A stretch of DNA of 10,311 nucleotides, from positions 1 to 10,311 of the forward strand of contig CAMDEL010000041.1 in assembly GCA_945896765.1 (NCBI GenBank). Direction: 5' to 3'. Position numbers and translations under genes: made by a program. The notes beneath the pieces were generated by a model that was not told the origin of the DNA, searched no databases, and saw nothing but the letters and a program-made list of their open reading frames with translations. Origin of the DNA: Singulisphaera sp. GP187 (lineage in GTDB: Bacteria; Planctomycetota; Phycisphaerae; Phycisphaerales; SM1A02). How positions within the stretch are numbered: the stretch's first letter is position 1; every line of letters begins with the position of its first letter. Of the stretch, positions 6,976 to 10,311 are shown piece by piece.

Positions 6976-7861
6976 AACTGACGCCAAGATTTTCATAGAT
7001 CTTTCGCGTCGCATCACTGCGGTTGAGCGTGTAAAAGTGAATCCCGCGCACGCCATGATCCAACAAGTCGCGACACTGTTCGGTTGCCCAGTGAATTCCT
7101 ACTCGACTCACAGCATCAGCATCATCTTGCGCACGTCGTACTGCACGCAAGAGCGCTGCAGGAAACTTCGTTCCGCCAGCCAACTCGGCCATGCGCTTCA
7201 GTCCAGTCACTGTTGTGATCGGCATAATTCCCGCAAGAATAGGCGTCTTGATTCCGGCCAATTCGCATCGTTCACGCCAATCATAAAACGCATGATTGTC
7301 GAAGAAGAGTTGTGAGATGATCAAGTCGGCGCCGGCATCACATTTCGCTTTTAAATGATCCATTTGCACGAGAGTGTTGGGAGTCTGGGGATGTCCTTCC
7401 GGATATCCCGCGACTGCGATGCCGAATCCGCGCGGATCGGGATGTCGACCAGATTGAGCGAATGCACGAACGGCTTGAACGAGTTCCGATGCATACGAAT
7501 AATCGCTCGCAAGCGCACTCGTCCCTTTTGGTAAATCGCCACGTAGTGCAAGAATATTTGAGACTCCAGCCTCGGCATAGCGCGACAAGATTTGGTCGAT
7601 GTCTTGCGCCGAGTGATTGACACATGTCAAGTGAGGCATTGCATCGAGCCCCGTATCCTTCCCAATCCGCACGACAAGATCGTGAGTGAATTGGCGCGTC
7701 GATCCTCCAGCACCATATGTCACCGATACAAATGATGGCCGTAATTTGCCGAAATCTGTGATGGTCGTAAAGAACGAATCCCAGCCAGCTTCGTTCTTCG
7801 GTGGGAAAAACTCAAAACTTGCTGTGAATGAGTCGCGCGCAAGAACATCAACGAGATGCAT
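6953..7861 (-). CDS. metF: Methylenetetrahydrofolate reductase
   Basis: This flavoenzyme reduces 5,10-methylene-THF to 5-methyl-THF, the methyl donor for methionine synthesis. The 302 residues form a single TIM barrel of usual bacterial length. Signatures in order: SFEFFPPK at 15-22 with the catalytic Glu at 17; FVSVTYGAGGSTR at 44-56; LALRGDLP at 104-111 with the conserved flavin-contacting Asp; AGYPEGHP at 151-158; ISQLFFDN at 182-189; ILAGIMPI at 208-215; and GVRGIHFYTLNRSDAT at 270-285 near the C-terminus. The ATG at 7861 is chosen because the first residues lead straight into the barrel. On its strand TAGAGT lies six bases before the ATG and no Shine-Dalgarno is visible. It diverges from rex across only 28 bases, and its last 23 bases overlap the convergent 5083 gene. 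No methionine-linked riboswitch could fit upstream. Confidence 0.96.
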   Translation of the reverse strand: MHLVDVLARDSFTASFEFFPPKNEAGWDSFFTTITDFGKLRPSFVSVTYGAGGSTRQFTHDLVVRIGKDTGLDAMPHLTCVNHSAQDIDQILSRYAEAGVSNILALRGDLPKGTSALASDYSYASELVQAVRAFAQSGRHPDPRGFGIAVAGYPEGHPQTPNTLVQMDHLKAKCDAGADLIISQLFFDNHAFYDWRERCELAGIKTPILAGIMPITTVTGLKRMAELAGGTKFPAALLRAVRRAQDDADAVSRVGIHWATEQCRDLLDHGVRGIHFYTLNRSDATRKIYENLGVSSTDALRQ

Positions 7862-7867
7862 ACGGAC

Positions 7868-7873
7868 ACTCTA
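7868..7873 (-). promoter_or_regulatory. Possible leaderless -10 box for metF
   Basis: Reading the minus strand, TAGAGT is followed by exactly six bases and the metF ATG. It forms one arm of the palindrome TCTAG-CA-CTAGA (7870-7881), whose other arm is part of the rex box. No Shine-Dalgarno and no clear -35 are seen. Confidence 0.4.
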
Positions 7874-7877
7874 GCAC

Positions 7878-7883
7878 TAGAAT
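7878..7883 (+). promoter_or_regulatory. Possible leaderless -10 box for rex
   Basis: TAGAAT matches TATAAT at five of six positions and is followed by exactly six bases and the rex GTG start. It mirrors the metF box: start-N6-hexamer-N4-hexamer-N6-start. No canonical Rex operator (TTGTGAA-N4-TTCACAA type) is visible in the 28-base gap. Confidence 0.42.
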
Positions 7884-7889
7884 GATTGA

Positions 7890-8573
7890 GTGCCACCAAC
7901 TGTTCGACGAATCCCACGACCAACTGCACAACGACTCAGTTTGTACTTGCGCGAGATACAGCCATTGATCGCTCAAGGTCAGCCGACACTCAGTTCACGC
8001 GAATTGGGCGAAAAGCTTGGTGTTTCCAGCGCGCAAGTTCGCAAAGATCTTGCATGGGTGGTTCAATCAAGTCAAGCCACCGAAGCCGGTCGATCTGGCG
8101 TGGGTTACAACTGCGTCAAGATGAACGAATCGATTCGTCAAGTCATCGGAGCGCATCGTCGGCGGTCCACTGTCTTAGTAGGGGCAGGCAATATCGGTCG
8201 TGCGCTGTTGGCGTATGGGGGATTTGCACAAGAAGGTTTTTCAATCACTGCCATTTTTGACTCGAGTTCACGGATGCAAGGAAAGCGCATCGGCACTTTG
8301 ATGGTTCAACCGATGAGCGCACTTCGCAAAGTCATTCGAACAAATCGGGTCGCCATTGGTATTCTTGCAGTCCCTCGTTCTGCTGCGCAAAATGTCGCCA
8401 CACAATTATGCGAAGCAGGGATTCGAGGAATCCTAAACTTTGCGCCGATGAGAATTTCAGTCACACCAGGAGTCAGCGTGACCAATATTGACATGAGTGT
8501 CGCGCTTGAGCAACTTTCAATGGACATTTCAATTCACGATCAACTGCGCATCAATTCAGAAGGGGCGGCATGA
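7890..8573 (+). CDS. rex: Redox-sensing transcriptional repressor Rex
   Basis: Rex is a dimeric repressor that senses the NADH/NAD+ ratio and leaves its operators when NADH rises, releasing respiration and fermentation genes. The 227 residues show an N-terminal winged helix ('IPRPTAQRLSLYLREIQPL', then SSRELGEKLGVSSAQVRKDL at 35-54). A Rossmann domain follows with VGAGNIGRALL at 97-107 and an acidic residue after the second strand (AIFDSS, 121-126). AVPRSAAQNVATQLCEAGIRGILNFAP at 160-186 is the Rex signature, and the C-terminal helix ends the family core. After VRKDL most members read SYFGEFGKRGVGY. Here it is AWVVQSSQATEAGRSGVGY (55-73), about six residues longer and without the aromatic FG-x-FG motif. 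The GTG at 7890 is the only start giving the full N-terminus. It diverges from metF and its stop overlaps the next gene's start (ATGA), indicating co-transcription. Confidence 0.92.
   Translation: MPPTVRRIPRPTAQRLSLYLREIQPLIAQGQPTLSSRELGEKLGVSSAQVRKDLAWVVQSSQATEAGRSGVGYNCVKMNESIRQVIGAHRRRSTVLVGAGNIGRALLAYGGFAQEGFSITAIFDSSSRMQGKRIGTLMVQPMSALRKVIRTNRVAIGILAVPRSAAQNVATQLCEAGIRGILNFAPMRISVTPGVSVTNIDMSVALEQLSMDISIHDQLRINSEGAA
8559..8565 (+). promoter_or_regulatory. Strong ribosome binding site inside rex for the lipoprotein gene
   Basis: GAAGGGG at the end of rex lies four bases before the ATG at 8570. It is the best Shine-Dalgarno in the window and stands out because the transcript-leading genes lack one. 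It fits an internal operon gene translated by normal initiation or coupling. Confidence 0.6.
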
Positions 8574-9205
8574 ATTTGACACAACAACGAACCGTGGCAA
8601 TTGTCGGACTTGTCGCAATTTTGTTCGCATTGGGTTGTAATCCAACTGTCTTTACCCCAAATCAGAATGATGAACTGAGGCGCCAAGTTCGTGATTTGGA
8701 TGAGAAAGTGAATGCAGCCAAGGCGAAGCAGGTCGAACTGGAACAACAGCTTGCTCAATCGGCGAAGTCGGCGGAAGAAAAGTCCTCGATTGACCCTGCG
8801 ATTCTCGCAGCAACCCCACATGTTGTAGCGGTGCAAATTGGGAGTTCGAGTGGCTATCTGGCATCGAAAGTAGGAGTTGAGACAGGCGGATGTACAGCAA
8901 GGATTTACCTTGAACCATCCGATGGCCTTGGACGCTTTCTTCAGATCGTCGGTAGTGTGCAAATTTCAGTCTTCGAATTGAAAGCCGGTGGGAAATCCCA
9001 AACACTTGGGAAAGCCGAATTTTCTCCCAGCCAAGTTCGCGATGCCTGGCGTGAGGGGATTTTTGGAACCCATTACACGTTAGAAATTCCACTCGCAGGG
9101 TCTGATTGGAATTGTCAGGGAAGCGTCACTGCGAAGTTAGAATTTCGTGATGGAACGACTGGTAAAATATTCACCTCTGAGCGCCAACTGATTCAGCAGA
9201 AGTAG
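8570..9205 (+). CDS. Putative lipoprotein with coiled coil and C-terminal beta domain
   Basis: The 211-residue product starts inside the rex stop codon (ATGA overlap). It has a lipoprotein-type leader, hydrophobic 'VAIVGLVAILFALGC' with Cys23 as the likely lipidated residue. The ALGC lipobox is slightly off the usual L-A/S-G-C form. Residues 31-70 are a strongly heptad-like charged helix (DELRRQVRDLDEKVNAAKAK...), probably a coiled coil. Residues 84-211 look like a compact beta domain with 'SDGLGRFLQIVGSVQISVFEL' and 'AWREGIFGTHYTLEIPL'. I recall similar '...G.v.v.lfdl...lg...fs...w..g.....Y.l.lpl' stretches in planctomycete hypothetical proteins, but cannot name the family. It is predicted to sit in an envelope membrane facing the periplasm. 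Position after rex suggests redox-linked expression. Confidence 0.75.
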   Translation: MNLTQQRTVAIVGLVAILFALGCNPTVFTPNQNDELRRQVRDLDEKVNAAKAKQVELEQQLAQSAKSAEEKSSIDPAILAATPHVVAVQIGSSSGYLASKVGVETGGCTARIYLEPSDGLGRFLQIVGSVQISVFELKAGGKSQTLGKAEFSPSQVRDAWREGIFGTHYTLEIPLAGSDWNCQGSVTAKLEFRDGTTGKIFTSERQLIQQK

Positions 9206-9210
9206 TCCAA

Positions 9211-9462
9211 ATGAAAAGTAACACCACAAGCAATAGACAGCAATTGGTTCGAATGACTCAATCAGTAGTGTGCGCATCGATTCTTTCGATCATCACTGCG
9301 GCGACAACTGGCTGCCAGAAGCCGCTTTTTAACGAGAAAACTGCTCGAAATCAATTCGACACATATGACACACTTCGGCAGCAAAATCAACCCTTGCTCG
9401 TACCTGATGATTTTGGAAATCCCCAGCCTGCGTTGCGAGCTCGACTTTCCCCGCAAAATTAA
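9211..9462 (+). CDS. Small putative lipoprotein
   Basis: The 83-residue product begins five bases after the previous stop, so it is almost surely on the same transcript. Residues 12-34 form a basic-then-hydrophobic leader ending AATTGC, with Cys35 a candidate lipidation site (lipobox weak, Thr at -2 and -3). The mature part is only about 48 residues. It has a striking motif, 'ARNQFDTYDTLRQQ' (45-58), and ends 'DDFGNPQPALRARLSPQN'. I have an impression of similar FDxYDxLR...D-FG-x-PxLRxRLxP tails in other planctomycete lipoproteins encoded near cell-envelope genes, but cannot verify it. No catalytic residues are evident. An 8-residue region before the leader may be an N-terminal overextension, since another ATG lies at codon 15. 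Confidence 0.65.
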   Translation: MKSNTTSNRQQLVRMTQSVVCASILSIITAATTGCQKPLFNEKTARNQFDTYDTLRQQNQPLLVPDDFGNPQPALRARLSPQN

Positions 9463-9518
9463 TTCACGGTTGAAATTATAAAATTTACTCACGGTTCTGT
9501 GTTTTCCTTCCGATAAAG

Positions 9519-10307
9519 ATGATCGGAGCAAACGCAACTGTGACTATTCAAACCACCAGTTCCATCCATGCGAAGACCAACCAGTCTGTTTCAGTGTCAC
9601 CTTCGGTCGGTGGAGGTTCCAATGAAATTCGAACGACGCGCCGCCGCTTCACAGTTTGGGCGAGTTTCGTTGGCGGGATGACGGCAGTCGCAGGAATTTT
9701 GCTCGCCGGTGATCGAGGCGCTCCTTCCGTTCATGCAGCTGTCAGCGTCACCGTTGACGGTCTTTCGCCGGCGACTGATTCGTCGCTCATCCTGCCTCGA
9801 GATGCGAAGCCAATATCTGGACAGTGGCAAGCGATCGTCATTCATCATTCAGCAACTCCGGCGGGGGATTCGATCACACTCAATAGGCAACACACTGCAT
9901 CTGGTCTTTCTGGGCTTGGATATCACTTTGTGATTGGCAATGGGCAGGGTCTTGGAGATGGGCTTGTTGAAGTTGGATATCGATGGAATCGCCAACTCGC
10001 GGGAGCGCATGTTGCGAGTGCGAGCGCAACAGAAAGTCGAAATGGTCTGGATCGAACCAGCCTGTCGACGGCTGATGCGGATCAATACAACCGGCATTCC
10101 ATAGGAATTTGCATGATTGGAAATGGGAATCGACGAGAATTCACAGATCGCCAAATGCACGAATTAATCACGCTTGTGCGTGCATTACAGGCACAATTTC
10201 GGATTCCGGGGTCTGCGGTCTATCTGCATTCTGATTTGTCAAAGGTCACCAGCCCAGGGAAATTTTTCCCAACGGCAGAGTTTGAAGCCCAAATTCGTAG
10301 ACCGTAA
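9519..10307 (+). CDS. Tat-exported N-acetylmuramoyl-L-alanine amidase-like (amidase_2/PGRP) protein
   Basis: The 262-residue product has an N-terminal extension, then a twin-arginine motif TRRRFTV (40-46), a hydrophobic segment to about 63 and a likely cleavage near VHA-AV (71-75), so it is predicted to be exported folded by Tat. The domain at about 100-262 matches amidase_2: IVIHHSAT at 106-113 (His109 as first zinc ligand), GLGYHFVIGNG at 132-142 (catalytic-type Tyr135), GAHV at 162-165, NRHSIGICMIGN at 191-202, and YLHSDLSKVTSPGKFFP at 235-251. The second zinc His is 237. The third-ligand position, eight residues on, is Ser245, where amidases have Cys or Asp. Active family members cut the muramoyl-L-alanine bond; those with Ser may only bind peptidoglycan. 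A GTG at codon 25 would give a more usual signal length. It is 56 bases after the lipoprotein gene and may extend that operon. Confidence 0.85.
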   Translation: MIGANATVTIQTTSSIHAKTNQSVSVSPSVGGGSNEIRTTRRRFTVWASFVGGMTAVAGILLAGDRGAPSVHAAVSVTVDGLSPATDSSLILPRDAKPISGQWQAIVIHHSATPAGDSITLNRQHTASGLSGLGYHFVIGNGQGLGDGLVEVGYRWNRQLAGAHVASASATESRNGLDRTSLSTADADQYNRHSIGICMIGNGNRREFTDRQMHELITLVRALQAQFRIPGSAVYLHSDLSKVTSPGKFFPTAEFEAQIRRP

Positions 10308-10311
10308 TTGT

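Noticed and set aside
7862..7889. Search for a Rex operator or a SAM/THF riboswitch between metF and rex
   Set aside because: The gap is 28 bases, with no TTGTGAA/TTCACAA half-sites and no room for a structured leader.
7882..7968. Short ATG-started frame (28 codons) overlapping the start of rex
   Set aside because: Its ATG lies within and beside the rex -10 box, it overlaps rex out of frame, and has no Shine-Dalgarno; most likely chance.
1..10311. Possible defence system, prophage or genomic island
   Set aside because: No integrase, transposase, toxin-antitoxin, nuclease, or attachment-site pattern was seen; the genes are core metabolism and envelope genes of similar base composition.

Overview
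The window reads as ordinary chromosomal DNA from a planctomycete, most likely a member of the Phycisphaerae. This rests on gene content and style. There is a secreted protein with a VPVPG-type C-terminal sorting tail (a PEP-CTERM variant), a large secreted protein with the 'ALDGNLQGGNGG' N-terminal signature that I recall from planctomycete exported proteins, small unfamiliar lipoproteins, and an archaeal/eukaryotic-type prolyl-tRNA synthetase. The assignment is from memory of these families; no search was run. I see no mobile element, CRISPR array, rRNA or tRNA gene, and no stretch above 300 bases lacks a gene.

Layout. 1-378 (+) is the C-terminal part of a CHAD-domain protein. 421-1950 (+) is proS. 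2081-2749 (+) is a secreted PEP-CTERM-like protein with its own promoter. 2819-4375 (-) is metG, and upstream of it on the same strand 4433-5059 (-) is a membrane-anchored protein resembling the outer domain of anti-sigma factors. 5083-6975 (+) is a 630-residue exported protein of unknown function, divergent from 5059. 6953-7861 (-) is metF, convergent with and overlapping the previous gene. 7890-8573 (+) is rex, divergent from metF. It is followed in the same direction by two lipoprotein genes (8570-9205, 9211-9462) and a Tat-exported peptidoglycan amidase-like gene (9519-10307).

How they fit. Housekeeping genes for translation (proS, metG) and one-carbon/methionine metabolism (metF) are interleaved with envelope genes. 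The rex-lipoprotein-lipoprotein run has an ATGA overlap and a 5-base gap, so it looks like one transcript, possibly extending into the amidase gene. That would place envelope functions behind a redox-sensing repressor.

The most notable pattern is regulatory. Four genes (proS, the 5083 gene, metF, rex) have a TANNNT hexamer exactly six bases before the start codon and no Shine-Dalgarno sequence. A fifth (4433-5059) has a near match at seven bases. This suggests leaderless transcription. At both divergent gene pairs the two hexamers sit back to back in a very small intergenic space. By contrast the internal operon gene at 8570 has a strong Shine-Dalgarno. Other points worth checking are a Cys-to-Ser change at the third zinc-ligand position of the amidase, an altered DNA-binding wing in Rex, and a methionyl-tRNA synthetase without zinc-knuckle cysteines.
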